From JAPOUP01 sp026708635 (GTDB lineage: Bacteria > Pseudomonadota > Alphaproteobacteria > Rhodobacterales > Rhodobacteraceae), in assembly GCA_965200115.1 (NCBI GenBank), contig OZ241336.1, positions 3,286,001 to 3,350,000 of the forward strand: 64,000 bases of DNA. Reading direction: 5' to 3'. Under the pieces are notes generated by a model. The model had not been told where the DNA came from, made no database searches, and saw nothing but the letters and a program-made list of their open reading frames with translations. Both the position numbers and the translations under genes were made by a program. Of this stretch, positions 26,235 through 35,345 are shown one piece after another (position 1 is the stretch's first letter; every line of letters starts with the position of its first letter).

Positions 26235-26415
26235 CCAGCAACCCAAGTCGCTCCGCTCGTTTGAGCAACATCGTCACATAAGACGGCTGCCAACTCGTGC
26301 GACCACGCGGGGTACGCTCGCGCATCGCCTCAAGCCGGTCGCAGATTGCTTGCAGCGTGATGTCAGGGTCCGAGCCTTTGATGGCAGCCACGATGCGCCA
26401 CAACCCGGGCGTCAT
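26218..26415 (-). CDS. Short ORF resembling the C-terminus of a serine recombinase
   Basis: 65 aa: MTPGLWRIVAAIKGSDPDIT, then LQAICDRLEAMRERTPRG and SWQPSYVTMLLKRAERLGLL. The order helix, basic TPRG, WxPSxVxxLLKRA resembles the C-terminal DNA-binding part of large serine recombinases or resolvases, but no catalytic domain is present upstream. It is probably a fragment left by a mobile element; it lies between the toxin gene and an IS30 relic. Identity is tentative. Confidence 0.35.
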   Translation of the reverse strand: MTPGLWRIVAAIKGSDPDITLQAICDRLEAMRERTPRGRTSWQPSYVTMLLKRAERLGLLVSQMD

Positions 26416-26733
26416 CTTCTGGGGACCGACGCCGCCGCGGCGCGCCGCCCCTCGGCCCTCCGCTGCGCCTGCCCGTGGCGGTAGCAGCGCTTTCCCGGGT
26501 TCCGGCGCACCTCGCGCCAGACCGTCGCGCGGTCGCCGCGTCGGAGATCCCGCTTTTCCCCGTGGCGTGGATCCGGCATCTCCCGGGGTGGGTCAGGCGG
26601 TAGCCCTCGGGCATGGCGGTCTCCTTCTCGCAACGAAGGGACTGTCGCCGCCGTCTGGCCGATTCGCAATATCATGCGGCGGCCTGACTAGTATTCACCC
26701 ACATCGGGTGTTGCACCTCACCGTGGAACGGGG
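26416..26733 (-). mobile_element. IS30-family remnant A
   Basis: On the minus strand the N-terminal HTH of an IS30 transposase can be read in pieces: VWREVRRNPGKRCYRHGQAQ followed by RRAEGRRAAA. No DDE domain follows. The outer end TGTTGC(A)CCTCACCGTGGAACGGGG (ending 26733) and the nearby CTGGCCGATTCG are shared with the relic at 44510-44885, marking the element terminus. Confidence 0.6.
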
Positions 26734-26897
26734 CCCCTTCCCAACGACGACGGGGTGCGCGAACCTGTTTTCTGCGCGTCGGAAACGCATGCGGAACGCC
26801 GCCGCCTGCTTTGGCGCGATATGGACCGGTGGAGCGCGGTGTCAATGCGAGGAGATCCGAACTGCGGTAAACGACTTTGAATGATCGGGTGACGCGA
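26734..26897. other. Short non-coding stretch before gatB end
   Basis: About 160 bases; I see no gene, RNA or terminator here. Confidence 0.4.
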
Positions 26898-28421
26898 CTA
26901 TACACTGTCGACCGGAACGATTTTCGCGGAAACGATCTCGTTCACCGCCTTCGGGTTTGCCTTGCCGCCCGTCGCTTTCATCACCTGGCCTACAAACCAG
27001 CCGATCAATTTGGGATTGGTCATCGCCTTCTCCACCTGGGCTGGATTTTCGAGGATGACACGCGCGACCTCGGCTTCGATTATATCCGTGTCGGTGACCT
27101 GCCGCATGCCGCGTGATCTGACGACCTCGGCTGGATCGCCGCCCTCGGAATAGACGATCTCAAAAAGATCCTTGGCGATCTTTCCGGAAATGTCCCCGGC
27201 AGCGATGAGATCGATTATCTGGCCAAGCTGACGGGCCGACATCGGTGAGTCCGCAATCTCCCGCTTCTCCTTCCTGAGCCGGCCGAAGAGCTCGTTGATG
27301 ATCCAGTTCGCCGCTGTCTTGCCGTCGCGCCCCTTCGCCGCCTCCTCGAAATATGCCGCCGACTCGGGATCGGCCGTCAGAACCGAAGCGTCGTAGTCGC
27401 TGAGTCCGAAATCCTTGATGAGGCGGGTCTTTTTTTCGTCAGGCAGTTCCGGAAGGCTGGCCTTGATGGAGTCCACCCACGCTTGGTCGAGATCCAGTGG
27501 AAGAAGGTCCGGACAGGGAAAATATCTATAGTCATGCGCCTCTTCCTTGGAGCGCATTGAGCGGGTCTCGCCTTTTTCGGGATCGTAGAGCCGTGTCTCC
27601 TGTTCGACATCGCCGCCGCTTTCGATGATCGCGATCTGGCGACGCGCCTCGTGATCGATCGCCGCCTGGATGAACCGCATCGAGTTCATGTTCTTGATCT
27701 CGCAGCGCGTTCCGAGACACGTGTGGTCGCCGGAGTCCATGAAACTTTCGTAGTCTCCCGAACGGCAAACCGATACATTGACGTCCGCGCGCAGGTTTCC
27801 GTTCTGCATGTTTCCGTCACAGGTTCCGAGATACCGCATGATCTGGCGCAGCTTCGCGACGTAAGCCGCCGCTTCCTCCGGACCGCGGATATCGGGCCTT
27901 GAGACGATCTCCATCAGCGCGACGCCGGTGCGGTTGAGGTCCACAAACGACATGTGCGGGTCCATGTCATGGATTGATTTGCCCGCGTCCTGTTCGAGAT
28001 GGATGCGTTCGATACGAACGCGGCGCGCGACTCCCGGCTCCATTTCGACGATTACCTCACCCTCGCCGACGATGGGATGGTATAGCTGGCTGATCTGGTA
28101 GCCCTGCGGCAAATCCGGATAGAAATAGTTCTTTCGGTCAAACGCGGAGTTGAGATTGATTTTCGCCCTGAGTCCCAAGCCCGTGCGCACGGCCTGCTCG
28201 ACGCAGAATCCGTTGATCACCGGTAGCATGCCAGGCATCGCCGCGTCGATGAAGCTGACGTTGGAGTTTGGCTCGGTGCCGAACTCGGTGGAGGAACCGG
28301 AAAACAGCTTGGCGTTCGACGTGACTTGGGCATGTACCTCAAGTCCGATAACAAGCTCCCATTTAAATCTCGCGCCCTCGATGACTTTCGGTGCCGGAGG
28401 GTCAAACGCAAAGTCAAGCAT
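26898..28421 (-). CDS. gatB: Asp-tRNA(Asn)/Glu-tRNA(Gln) amidotransferase subunit B
   Basis: Subunit B (507 aa) of the GatCAB complex, which converts Glu-tRNA(Gln) and Asp-tRNA(Asn) to Gln-tRNA and Asn-tRNA. The start region WELVIGLEVHAQVTSNAKLF, the core YFYPDLPQGYQISQLYHPI, and HEARRQIAIIESGG are typical; the C-terminal YqeY-like tail VGQVMKATGGKANPKAVNEI is intact. AGGAAC precedes the ATG. gatA and gatC, which usually precede gatB, are not in the window, so the complex must be encoded from two loci. Confidence 0.93.
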   Translation of the reverse strand: MLDFAFDPPAPKVIEGARFKWELVIGLEVHAQVTSNAKLFSGSSTEFGTEPNSNVSFIDAAMPGMLPVINGFCVEQAVRTGLGLRAKINLNSAFDRKNYFYPDLPQGYQISQLYHPIVGEGEVIVEMEPGVARRVRIERIHLEQDAGKSIHDMDPHMSFVDLNRTGVALMEIVSRPDIRGPEEAAAYVAKLRQIMRYLGTCDGNMQNGNLRADVNVSVCRSGDYESFMDSGDHTCLGTRCEIKNMNSMRFIQAAIDHEARRQIAIIESGGDVEQETRLYDPEKGETRSMRSKEEAHDYRYFPCPDLLPLDLDQAWVDSIKASLPELPDEKKTRLIKDFGLSDYDASVLTADPESAAYFEEAAKGRDGKTAANWIINELFGRLRKEKREIADSPMSARQLGQIIDLIAAGDISGKIAKDLFEIVYSEGGDPAEVVRSRGMRQVTDTDIIEAEVARVILENPAQVEKAMTNPKLIGWFVGQVMKATGGKANPKAVNEIVSAKIVPVDSV

Positions 28422-28493
28422 CGCACTGTTCCTGAATGTCTTTCCGCATCGCTTCTAGAATGGCAGATTTGGTGAGGCAAGCGGTCGGTTGGC

Positions 28494-31058
28494 TCAGCCC
28501 TTCAGGATTCTACCAACCATCTCCGAAGTGTCGAAGCTGAGGTTCCCGGTCGCGGCGATGCGCTGGAGGGCGTTCCCGCTTAGGGCCCGCCGGTCCGCGT
28601 CGTAGCGACGCCAGGTTTCGAATGCCGTGGTCATACGCGCGGCGGTCTGCGGATTGACCGGATCAAGTCTGATCAGCCATTCCGCCAGCAGTTCGTAGCC
28701 GGCGCCGGAGCGGTGATGGAAGCCCGCGGCGTTCATCGAAAGCGCGCCAAGTACTGACCGGAACCGGTTGGGATTCCTCCAGTCAAAGTCTCGATGGTCA
28801 CACAGCTCTCTCGCGGTAGCGGCCGCTTCCTGGGGAGAGGCGTGTATAACCTGCATGGCGAACCATTTGTCGATCACCAGGCGGTCATGCTCCCATTGGG
28901 CGTAGAAGGCGGCGATTTCCGGAATTCCGGCACCTATCTCCAGGAGGCAGCCAAGCGCGCCAAGCTGCTCGGTCATGTTGTCCGCGTCCCTGAACAGCTT
29001 CCCGGCCGTCGTTCCGCCGTCGAGCCGTGAGAGAAGCGAGAGCGCGGTCAGGCGTAGCGCCCTGCGCCCCGCGGCCTTGGGATCCGGCGTGTATGGCCCG
29101 GACACCTCCATTTCCCGGTAGAGGACGGGGAGGTCGGCGGCGAGGTGCTCGGACAGAATCTTCAGAAGTCTCTTGCGCGCTTCGTGGATGGCGTCCGGAT
29201 CGGGAGTCCGGCCCGAGTCATGAAATGACTGCGCCATGTCGTCCTCAGACGGCAGGCGCAGGGTGTGGGAGCGGAAGGCTGGATCAAGCGACTCGTTTCG
29301 GGCAACGCTGCGCAGGGCGTCGAGGTAGATCGGTCCCGGCAGGGCGCCGTCCGTCACCATACGCGAGAGCACGTCTTTCGCCAGCGCTCTGCCCGCCTCC
29401 CACTTGTTGAACGGATCAGTGTCGTGAGCCAGCAGAAAGGCACGTTCCTCCGGTGTCGCCGAACGCTCCAAAATGACCGGTGCGGAAAACCCCCGAAGCA
29501 GTGATGGCACCGGTTTCGCGGCAAGGCCTTCAAAAACGAAACTCTGCGTGCTCTCGGTCATTTCAAGGATGGTGGTCGGAACCGCCTCCTCGCCCTTCGG
29601 GTCAATAAGGCCCACGGCGACGGGAATGACCTGTGGTTGTTTCGTTTCCTGGCTAGGTGTTGGTGGAGTCGTCTGGCTAAGGGTTAGGGTATAGGTCTGG
29701 TCCGCGAACGTCTCACTGACCGTAATGCGTGGGGTGCCGGCTTGGGTGTACCAGCGCATGAACTGCGAGAGATCCCGGCCCGTGACGTCCTCGAACACGC
29801 GGATCCAGTTCTCGATCGTCGCCGCCTCTCCGTCATGCCGCTCGAAATAGAGGTCGAGAGCCCTGCGGTAAGCGTCTGCACCGACGAGTCGACGAAGCAT
29901 GCCGATAACCTCCGCGCCCTTCTCGTACACTGTGGCGGTGTAGAAATTATTGATCTCAATATAGCTTTCCGGCCTCACCGGATGGGATAGCGGTCCGTTG
30001 TCCTCCCTGAACTGACGGGCCCGTAGCTGCAGGACATCATCGATGCGCTTCACCGCGTGACTTCTCATGTCGCCCGAGAACTGCCTGTCCCGGAATACCG
30101 TCAGGCCCTCCTTAAGCGAAAGCTGGAACCAGTCGCGACAGGTGATCCGGTTGCCGGTCCAGTTATGGAAGTATTCGTGCGCGATTATGCCCTCGATATG
30201 CTCATAATCCTGGTCCGTGGCGGTTTCGGGACTCGCGAGGACGTATTTTGAGTTGAAGATGTTGAGTCCCTTGTTTTCCATCGCGCCCATATTGAAATCG
30301 TCGACGGCCACGATCTGGAAGAGGTCGAGGTCGTATTCCCGGCCATAGACGTCTTCGTCCCAGCGCATTGAGCGTTTGAGCGCGTCCATGGCGTATGCGC
30401 ATCTGCCCTCGTCGCCGCGGCGCACCCATATCCTGAGATCGACCTCCCGCCCGGATGCGGTAATGAACCTGTCGTCGTGCGAAACAAGATCCCCGGCCAC
30501 GAGCGCGAACAGGTAAGAGGGTTTTGGCCACGGATCCCGCCATTCAGCGTAGCCGCGGGCGTTTTCGACCTGATTGCCGTTTGACAGCAGAACCGGTGCG
30601 TCGCATTCGATCCGCACGGTGAATCTCGCCATGACGTCGGGGCGGTCGGGAAAATATGTGATCTTGCGGAAGCCCTCGGCTTCGCACTGCGTGCAGTACA
30701 TGCCTTTCGACATGTAGAGGCCTTCGAGCGCCGTGTTTGAAGCGGGTGAGATTTCGACTTCCGCCTCCCAGATGAACGCCTCGGGCAGATCCTTCCTGAC
30801 GGAAAGGCCCGAGTCGGACAGCTCCAGGTCGCTCCCGTTCAGTGGCGCGCCGTCCACCGAGGCTTGGATCAGCTTCAGCTTCTCTCCGTCGAGCGTCAAC
30901 GCGCCGCCCGGACCCCGCGGATTGCGCGAGAAAGAGATCTTGGAGACGACCCGGGTCGCCTTCGGGTGGAGTTTGAAGTGAAGTTCGACCGAATCGGCAA
31001 GGTAAGCCGGAGGCGTGTATTCGGCTAACCGAACGGTTTGGGAAAGTGGGAGGGTCAT
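28494..31058 (-). CDS. pepN: Aminopeptidase N
   Basis: M1-family zinc aminopeptidase (854 aa, near the usual 870), cytoplasmic, removing N-terminal residues from peptides. The exopeptidase motif GAMENKGLNIFNSKYVLA and zinc site HEYFHNWTGNR with the distal Glu in LKEGLTVFRD are present. The C-terminal helical domain is complete. Same strand as gatB, 72 bp upstream of it. Confidence 0.94.
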   Translation of the reverse strand: MTLPLSQTVRLAEYTPPAYLADSVELHFKLHPKATRVVSKISFSRNPRGPGGALTLDGEKLKLIQASVDGAPLNGSDLELSDSGLSVRKDLPEAFIWEAEVEISPASNTALEGLYMSKGMYCTQCEAEGFRKITYFPDRPDVMARFTVRIECDAPVLLSNGNQVENARGYAEWRDPWPKPSYLFALVAGDLVSHDDRFITASGREVDLRIWVRRGDEGRCAYAMDALKRSMRWDEDVYGREYDLDLFQIVAVDDFNMGAMENKGLNIFNSKYVLASPETATDQDYEHIEGIIAHEYFHNWTGNRITCRDWFQLSLKEGLTVFRDRQFSGDMRSHAVKRIDDVLQLRARQFREDNGPLSHPVRPESYIEINNFYTATVYEKGAEVIGMLRRLVGADAYRRALDLYFERHDGEAATIENWIRVFEDVTGRDLSQFMRWYTQAGTPRITVSETFADQTYTLTLSQTTPPTPSQETKQPQVIPVAVGLIDPKGEEAVPTTILEMTESTQSFVFEGLAAKPVPSLLRGFSAPVILERSATPEERAFLLAHDTDPFNKWEAGRALAKDVLSRMVTDGALPGPIYLDALRSVARNESLDPAFRSHTLRLPSEDDMAQSFHDSGRTPDPDAIHEARKRLLKILSEHLAADLPVLYREMEVSGPYTPDPKAAGRRALRLTALSLLSRLDGGTTAGKLFRDADNMTEQLGALGCLLEIGAGIPEIAAFYAQWEHDRLVIDKWFAMQVIHASPQEAAATARELCDHRDFDWRNPNRFRSVLGALSMNAAGFHHRSGAGYELLAEWLIRLDPVNPQTAARMTTAFETWRRYDADRRALSGNALQRIAATGNLSFDTSEMVGRILKG

Positions 31059-31284
31059 CGCGGCCCAGGGGTCCTTCGGTTGGAATTCAGCTTAAGGCTA
31101 GTCGGCAATCGAGGTGGCTTCAATCCATGACATCCACGGGCTTACGGGAACAGTTTCCGAAGGGGCCGGGTACATCCAGCGCGATCTTGAAGCCTCATCA
31201 GGCGTGATCGATCTCCGCATCGAGGAAATCAGCGAAAACCCGCTATCGGGAAGCGATTCCCCGGAAGCTCTGAGCCAAAACATT

Positions 31285-31518
31285 GGGGACTATAACCTTT
31301 GCTAAAGCGGATCCCGATAGATTGCTTCCTCCCTCCGGTCTTTATGCGATGACCGAAAAACCTAAACAAGAACCGGAAATCCTGAATCCGCGTTACGCTG
31401 GCGCGACCCCGGAAGCGGTCGTTCTGGCTCTCACGCGAAGGAAAGGGAAGTTCGAGGATTTTGAGACGGAGCGGGAATCGGAAAACGGGCGGTTATTTTA
31501 GCAAAGGTTATAGTCCCC
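31285..31518. mobile_element. 234-bp MITE-like element with 22-bp inverted repeats and 7-bp target duplication
   Basis: Left end GGGGACTATAACC...GCTAAA (31285-31306) is the exact reverse complement of the right end (31497-31518). The element is flanked on both sides by AAACATT (31278-31284 and 31519-31525), a 7-bp target-site duplication. It encodes no transposase. It carries a 50-codon ORF (31349-31501) whose stop lies in the right inverted repeat. The size, ends and duplication fit a non-autonomous transposon mobilised in trans. Confidence 0.85.
31349..31501 (+). CDS. Small ORF inside the MITE-like element
   Basis: 50 aa, hydrophilic: MTEKPKQEPEILNPRYAGAT, then PEAVVLALTRRKGKFEDFE. The NPRYxGATPExVxxAL pattern resembles short conserved hypothetical proteins seen in phage and bacterial genomes, but I cannot assign a function. 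The TAG stop is formed by the terminal inverted repeat. The ORF may be captured cargo or chance. Confidence 0.4.
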   Translation: MTEKPKQEPEILNPRYAGATPEAVVLALTRRKGKFEDFETERESENGRLF

Positions 31519-31527
31519 AAACATTGG

Positions 31528-31944
31528 GTGGTCGAAGATATCGTGAGCGGATTGATCGTCCGCGTCGATGACTGGGTTCCATGCGGAGATCTGGATAAAC
31601 GGTATGTCCGTGCCACCCGTCCCGGTAACGGTTGGAGGCGGAACCGTCCAAACTTCCGGGAGTTCCTGAATCAGGTGAAACTCGTCGACGGCGTAGTCAA
31701 TGAGGTGATCGACATCCCCGAAAGGGCCAAAGACGTCGATAAAATGCTTGCCGCCATATTGAAGCTTCCGGGCGTGGCCTGCCGGACAGAGAACCGGTCC
31801 GCGCTTGTTTCCACCCATGCGACGGCGAGGGACCTGCGCCAGAGCGTGGAGAGGTTTGTGGCTGACCCGCGTGTCTCTCCCATGGTTATCCGTAGCGGCT
31901 TGGGACCGTCCGCGCCCGTGCCCGCGTCGCGCGACCGTCAGTGA
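31528..31944 (+). CDS. Hypothetical protein next to the MITE
   Basis: 138 aa at most, starting just after the target duplication (GTG at 31528). The middle (FREFLNQVKLVDGVVNEVID, AKDVDKMLAAILKLPGV) has a coding-like composition. No family is recognised. The element may have separated it from an upstream start: removing the MITE joins it to 31114-31278, but the two stretches are then in different frames, so a single original gene is not demonstrated. Confidence 0.35.
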   Translation: MVEDIVSGLIVRVDDWVPCGDLDKRYVRATRPGNGWRRNRPNFREFLNQVKLVDGVVNEVIDIPERAKDVDKMLAAILKLPGVACRTENRSALVSTHATARDLRQSVERFVADPRVSPMVIRSGLGPSAPVPASRDRQ

Positions 31945-31970
31945 TTCAATCTCGGCGGATGGCCACCTAT

Positions 31971-32063
31971 CTACAGCCCCCTGAAAATCGCTCCGATGAC
32001 CGCGCAGACCATGAAAACGAGGATGGAGGAGAGCGTGACCCTAACCGCTATTTCGGTGTCCAT
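31971..32063 (-). CDS. Possible 30-aa single-span membrane peptide
   Basis: Reads MDTEIAVRVTLSSILVFMVC then AVIGAIFRGL and stop. One hydrophobic helix covers most of it. GGAAGGG lies about 11 bases before the ATG. It follows the DUF1636/importer run on the same strand by 79 bp. Too short to identify by family. Confidence 0.35.
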   Translation of the reverse strand: MDTEIAVRVTLSSILVFMVCAVIGAIFRGL

Positions 32064-32142
32064 TCGGGCGATCCCTTCCGCTGGCGGAGACCACGGTCAA
32101 ATGCTGTCAGATTTTGCGGCAGGACTTTCCCACGCTCTTCAT

Positions 32143-32922
32143 TTAGCCCCAAAGGCCACGCCGATCGAGCAAGACGTGCAGCAGGAAGGTGACCGACGCG
32201 CATGCGAGAACCGGTGCCAGAACCAGGCGTGGCTCCGCAAAGAGGAACGTTCGATACTCGAAGATCATCGCGCCCCATTCCGGGCGGCCGGTATCGGCGG
32301 ACAGTCCGATGAAGCCGAGCGAGGCCACAAGCACGACCGCGCGGCCCGCATCGGCGCCGGCCAGCGCCCCGATCGCCGGCCAGGCATTCGGCAACATGTG
32401 GCGCGCCAACCCGGAGGGGAGCGAAACGCCCAAGGCCTCGCTCGCCTGCCAATAGGCCTCACCCCTGATACGGTCCAGGAGCGCGGCGATGGTCAGTCCG
32501 TAGGGTGCCCAGGAGGTCATCAGGAGTGCCATCGCAACCGTCACGGTTCCGGCGCCGAGGAGGGCTGAAAGGACAAGTGCGGTGACCAGCGTCGGCACGG
32601 CCAAGGCGGTTTCGGCGAGCCACGAGACAGAGTGCCGAAGTGTTGGCGGGCCAAGCACGATCAGCCCCCCGGCTGTCACGCCAATGCCAATGCCTCCGAC
32701 CAGCACGATGCCAATCGCCATAAGCGACGGGGCGGCGCCCCAGAGGACGCGGCTCGCCAGATCCCTGCCCAGATGGTCGGTACCCAGGAGATGGTCCGGA
32801 GAGGGCGCGTCCAGGCGATTCGATAGATCGATGGCATGCGGGTCGCCCAACCCTCCGGAAGCCACGACGACGACAGGGGCCACGGCCGCCAGGGCGGCGC
32901 AGATCAGCGCGGTCCGTCTCAC
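32143..32922 (-). CDS. ABC transporter permease, NikC/DppC type
   Basis: Inner-membrane permease (259 aa) of a peptide/nickel-type ABC importer. The N-terminus has the family hallmark HLLGTDHLGRDLASRVLWG; about six hydrophobic helices follow. The EAA-type loop is in EAYWQASEALGVSLPSGLARHMLPN. It overlaps the preceding permease by 4 bp. No ATPase gene follows; next on this strand is only a 30-aa peptide. Confidence 0.88.
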   Translation of the reverse strand: MRRTALICAALAAVAPVVVVASGGLGDPHAIDLSNRLDAPSPDHLLGTDHLGRDLASRVLWGAAPSLMAIGIVLVGGIGIGVTAGGLIVLGPPTLRHSVSWLAETALAVPTLVTALVLSALLGAGTVTVAMALLMTSWAPYGLTIAALLDRIRGEAYWQASEALGVSLPSGLARHMLPNAWPAIGALAGADAGRAVVLVASLGFIGLSADTGRPEWGAMIFEYRTFLFAEPRLVLAPVLACASVTFLLHVLLDRRGLWG

Positions 32923-33845
32923 CCGAGTCTTGGGTCGAGGCTGTAGCGCAGGACACGCGCGGTCTGAAGGATCAGGGCAACCCAGAGGGCGACCAGGGCG
33001 ACATAGGGTTGCAACACGGCATAGTCTCGATGATTCACGGCCTGAACCACGCGTTCAGAGACGCCCGGCACGCCGAAGACGATCTCCGCGACCGCCGTGC
33101 CGCCCACGATCCAGGCCAGTTCCGGCGCGAACCCGGCGATGAGGGTGAGCGCGCCGGCCGTTCGGCCATGATGCCAGAGCGCGCCGGCCCGCGACCGACC
33201 TTTGGCCAATGCCGTGCGATGGAACGGGCTACCCTTAACCTCCAGGAAGCCCGCCCGGGTCAGGCGCGACAGCGATCCGACCGAGAAAAGGGCCACCAAA
33301 AGGGTGGGCAACAGGATGCGCTCGAAGGACCCGCCGCCGAAGGCGTTGATCCATCGCAGTTGAACTCCAAGCACCCACAAGAGCACCAAGCCGACCGCGA
33401 AGGCGGGCAGTGCCTGCCCGGCGACTGTCAGAGCGCGGGACACCCCGTCCGCCCGTCCGCCGGGACGGTTCGCCGCCATGAACCCCAGCGCATAGCCGCC
33501 CAGGACGGCGAGCGTCATGCCGCCGAGGCCGATCGTCGCCGAATAGGGCAGGCGGCCGGCGAAATCCTCCGCCACCGGCCGGCCCGTTTCGAACGACACG
33601 CCCCAGTCGAGTGTCAGAAAGCCGCCGAGCCAGCGCAGGAACTGAGAGGCTAGGGAGCCATCGAGTCCCCATTCGGTGCGGTACGCCGCGACGGTTTCGG
33701 GGCCTGAACGGATGTTTGCATGGTGGAGGAAGACCTCAACCGGATCCCCGGGCATGAGCCTGAGGAAGAGAAAGGCGGCGGCGGCGACAGCCAGCCACGA
33801 AAGGGCCAGCCGTCCCAAACCTCGCGCCACCGCCTGGGCGGTCAT
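32919..33845 (-). CDS. ABC transporter permease, NikB/DppB type
   Basis: Inner-membrane permease (308 aa). The N-terminal signature FLFLRLMPGDPVEVFLHHAN and the loop region KGRSRAGALWHHGRTAGALTL, with IVGGTAVAEIVFGVPGVSERVV toward the end, fit the DppB/NikB family. It overlaps both neighbours by 4 bp, so binding protein, B and C permeases are translated as a coupled unit. Confidence 0.88.
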   Translation of the reverse strand: MTAQAVARGLGRLALSWLAVAAAAFLFLRLMPGDPVEVFLHHANIRSGPETVAAYRTEWGLDGSLASQFLRWLGGFLTLDWGVSFETGRPVAEDFAGRLPYSATIGLGGMTLAVLGGYALGFMAANRPGGRADGVSRALTVAGQALPAFAVGLVLLWVLGVQLRWINAFGGGSFERILLPTLLVALFSVGSLSRLTRAGFLEVKGSPFHRTALAKGRSRAGALWHHGRTAGALTLIAGFAPELAWIVGGTAVAEIVFGVPGVSERVVQAVNHRDYAVLQPYVALVALWVALILQTARVLRYSLDPRLG

Positions 33846-35329
33846 TCGGCGGAAACCAGGTCAGGCCGGATCACGTAGTAATCCGACCCCCAGGGCTCGT
33901 AGCCGGCCAGAGCGGGCGAAAGGCCCACATGCCATTCCGGGGTGACAAGGAAAGACACCGGGGCCTCCGCCGCAATCAGTTGCTGCGCACGCAGGGCGAG
34001 ATCAACACGGGACGCTGGATCCCCCTCCGCCCGCAGTTCGGCGATCAGGGTGTCGTAGTCGGCATTCGACCAGCCGCTGTAGTTCCAAGCCGCGCCGGTT
34101 TCAAGAAACAGGGACAGGAACAGGCCGGGATCGCCCGCCGGGGCCGTATGTTGCGCCCAGAGGAAGAGGTCGAATTCGCCACTGCCAGCGACATTGGCCG
34201 GGCTTTCGGTCACTTGCGTGGTGACCGCGATGCCGATCTTGCCCAAGGCGGCCCGGATGACCGGCTGGAAGGTCACGAGGTCAGGCCGCTGCGGGTAGGC
34301 ATGGAGCACCAGTTCCAGCGCCTCGCCGTCGCGGCGGCGCATCCCGTCATCGCCGAGGGTCCAGCCAGCCTCGTCCAGTAAGGCTGCGGCCGCCTCGGGA
34401 TCATGGGCCAGCAGCTCCGTCGCGGCAAAGGGGTAGGCCGTCGCGAAGGCCCCCGTCGCGGGCGTTCCGGCCTGTGCCGCGGTCACCAGATCGGCCCGGC
34501 TGACCGCCATGTCGATCGCCCGGCGCACGCGGGCATCGGCTAGGGCCGGCGAGCGCGTGTTCATCCACATCATGTACTGATAGGCGACAGGGAAGGACAC
34601 AGTCTTCCCTTCCACCGCATCCAGCATGGAAAGCGTTTCGACCGGCAGGTTGAAGGCCATGTCGAGTTCTCCCGAGGCGAAGGCCAGGGCGAGGGACTGG
34701 CCGTCGGCGATCCGGCGTAAGGTGACGTTCGGCCGGCTCTCGGCACCCGCGTAATGGGCGTTCGGCACCATCTCGATCGATCCGCCGGGCTCGAAGCTCT
34801 CGACCACGAAGGGGCCGGTGAAGACCGGGGCGTCGTCCTCCATCCGGTAGACCGGGAAGGCCCATTCGGCCAGGATCGAGGGCAGGATGGCGGTGGGCTG
34901 CTCGGTCTCGACGCTGAGCGTATCCTCGTCGAGCGCGGCGAAAGCCAGACGCCCCGCCGTGGCCCTGGCCGAGGGGTTGGCCTCGACCGTACGGTTCAGC
35001 GCTTCGGCCACAGCCTCCGCCGTCACCGGGGCTCCGTCGGAAAAGAACCTGTCCGCGGCCAGCTTGATGGTCCAGGTCCCGTCGTCGTTTGCTGTGGCCG
35101 AGGACGCGAGATTCGGCACGACTTCGCCGTCGCGCGAGACACGGAAGAGCTGTTCGCCGATGCCGTGGCTGACTAGGGCCCATCCGTTCGAGCCTTCGGC
35201 CGGATCGAGACCGGAGGCCAGGAAGGTCTGGCCGACCGTAACGTCCCGCGCCTGGGAGGCGAGCGGCGCGAAAGCCGCCGCCGCAATGACCGCAATGGCC
35301 ACTCTAAGGTGTAATCGGGTTTGGATCAT
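33842..35329 (-). CDS. Periplasmic solute-binding protein, NikA/DppA family
   Basis: 495-aa SBP family 5 protein with a signal peptide (MIQTRLHLRVAIAVIAAAAF, cleavage after SQA). Family features: FFSDGAPVTAEAVAEALNR, TGPFVVESFEPG and ALADARVRRAIDMAVSRADLV. Substrates of this family include peptides, nickel and metallophore complexes. The link to a DUF1636 metal-binding protein and a Zur-like site upstream favours a metal or metal-chelate ligand; that is inference. GAGGAG precedes the ATG. The expected NikD/NikE-type ATPases are absent from the window. Confidence 0.85.
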   Translation of the reverse strand: MIQTRLHLRVAIAVIAAAAFAPLASQARDVTVGQTFLASGLDPAEGSNGWALVSHGIGEQLFRVSRDGEVVPNLASSATANDDGTWTIKLAADRFFSDGAPVTAEAVAEALNRTVEANPSARATAGRLAFAALDEDTLSVETEQPTAILPSILAEWAFPVYRMEDDAPVFTGPFVVESFEPGGSIEMVPNAHYAGAESRPNVTLRRIADGQSLALAFASGELDMAFNLPVETLSMLDAVEGKTVSFPVAYQYMMWMNTRSPALADARVRRAIDMAVSRADLVTAAQAGTPATGAFATAYPFAATELLAHDPEAAAALLDEAGWTLGDDGMRRRDGEALELVLHAYPQRPDLVTFQPVIRAALGKIGIAVTTQVTESPANVAGSGEFDLFLWAQHTAPAGDPGLFLSLFLETGAAWNYSGWSNADYDTLIAELRAEGDPASRVDLALRAQQLIAAEAPVSFLVTPEWHVGLSPALAGYEPWGSDYYVIRPDLVSAE

Positions 35330-35345
35330 TTTGTGTCAGGCTCCT

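Noticed and set aside
26412..26675. 87-codon minus-strand frame as an intact gene
   Set aside because: Only pieces in different frames match the IS30 N-terminal HTH and no catalytic domain exists; treated as an IS remnant.
31114..31944. A single gene interrupted by the MITE
   Set aside because: After removing the element and one target duplication, the coding-like left and right parts are not in the same frame.
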